This document shows positions 63,722-64,000 of a stretch of DNA of 64,000 bases, one piece after another. Origin of the DNA: Diplonema japonicum. Lineage: Eukaryota > Euglenozoa > Diplonemea > Diplonemida > Diplonemidae. How positions within the stretch are numbered: position 1 is the stretch's first letter; every line of letters begins with the position of its first letter. The notes under the pieces were generated by a model, which was not told the origin of the DNA, did no database searches, and saw only the letters and a list, made by a program, of their open reading frames with translations. The DNA is taken from positions 558,001 through 622,000 of the forward strand of contig OZ025668.1 in the NCBI GenBank assembly GCA_964019335.1. Reading direction: 5' to 3'. A program made the position numbers and the translations under genes.

Positions 63722-64000
63722 TGCAACACTAGGTGGCGTTAAGCGTGCAATGAAGCACGAACTACCTACTTGATTACAGGGGGCGCTCCTCGGCCGAGCA
63801 GTAGCTTCTTCTGCGTTCCGCGTCGTGTCCTTAATGCGTGCGGTGTGCTCAACCCTAGCCGGGGTGTCCCGGGTAACCAAGATTCTGCGCTCGTGCAGTT
63901 TGCTGCCTGTTCGTCACCCTGAGCATCTGCGTTACGTTCTTCCACTCGGGCGCTACCGGTGATGACCGACGAGGAGGTCAACAGCGAACAACACATCTGA
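63722..64000 (+). repeat. dispersed repeat R1, diverged copy running off the window
   Basis: From CTACTTGATTACAGGGGGCGC onward it matches the full R1 copies with scattered changes and small indels. The first 50 bp are only loosely similar and the ATATATGAG head is absent. It is older or a different subfamily compared with the two near-identical copies. Confidence 0.8.

Overview
Organism and overall picture. This is nuclear DNA of a protist. I recognise about 20 protein genes, and every one of them lies on the minus strand across all 64 kb. Plus-strand coding-like sequence occurs only inside a transposon and in repeats. Just upstream of several start codons the minus strand carries a pyrimidine-rich tract ending in AG, with no room for a promoter or a 5' exon. 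One-way gene arrays plus such AG sites suggest polycistronic transcription with spliced-leader trans-splicing. Together with the gene content (Cache and cyclase-homology signalling proteins, P2X channel, short introns, PPR protein) this makes a free-living euglenozoan, perhaps a diplonemid, my best guess. That is inference: no spliced-leader gene or rRNA is present to prove it, and dinoflagellate relatives also have one-way arrays. Intergenic DNA is unusually full of homopolymer runs (A, T, G and C).

Layout in coordinate order; the minus strand is transcribed from right to left. 0-3 kb: dispersed repeats. 2.9-10.3 kb: a receptor-like Cache/pseudocyclase/MEKK-type kinase, an RS-rich protein, and a C2HC zinc-finger coiled-coil protein interrupted by five introns of 34-47 nt. 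10.3-21 kb: gene-poor block with an inverted-repeat DNA transposon (13.3-14.8 kb), a decayed piggyBac element (15.7-17.4 kb), palindromic MITE-like elements and repeats. 21-33 kb: compact gene block (unknown small protein, SpoVS/Alba-like repeat protein, TBC1D13-like RabGAP, Nudix hydrolase, RING-CH membrane E3, PPR-like protein, and a 1,276-residue protein with globin-like, LamG-like and lipase-3-like regions). 33-36.6 kb: repeats and homopolymers. 36.6-49.1 kb: a multi-pass cyclase-homology protein, a secreted/anchored knottin-like protein, a THUMPD1/Tan1 homologue, a P2X receptor, an EGLN-type prolyl hydroxylase and a PPIP5K inositol pyrophosphate kinase/phosphatase. 49.8-62.2 kb: three tandem B-type cyclin genes. 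62.5-63.3 kb: a four-EF-hand protein. The right edge holds more dispersed repeats.

Most striking features. (1) Introns inside genes are as short as 34 nt with A/C-rich 3' ends, while the AG sites before start codons are pyrimidine-rich, so the two acceptor types look different. (2) Each cyclin gene has one 1.8-2.7 kb intron made of shuffled repeat modules. The same modules form a 2.2-kb block outside any gene at 39.1-41.3 kb, and on the opposite strand they preserve a length-variable GT...AG intron signature. (3) A (GGGGT)n G-rich tract sits about 10 nt inside the 5' splice site of that long intron in all three cyclins. (4) The cyclin copies are mosaics of each other, with traceable breakpoints.

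The genes do not form one pathway. Signalling is the common theme: receptor kinase, pseudocyclases, P2X, PPIP5K, oxygen sensing and Ca2+ binding, plus cell-cycle cyclins.
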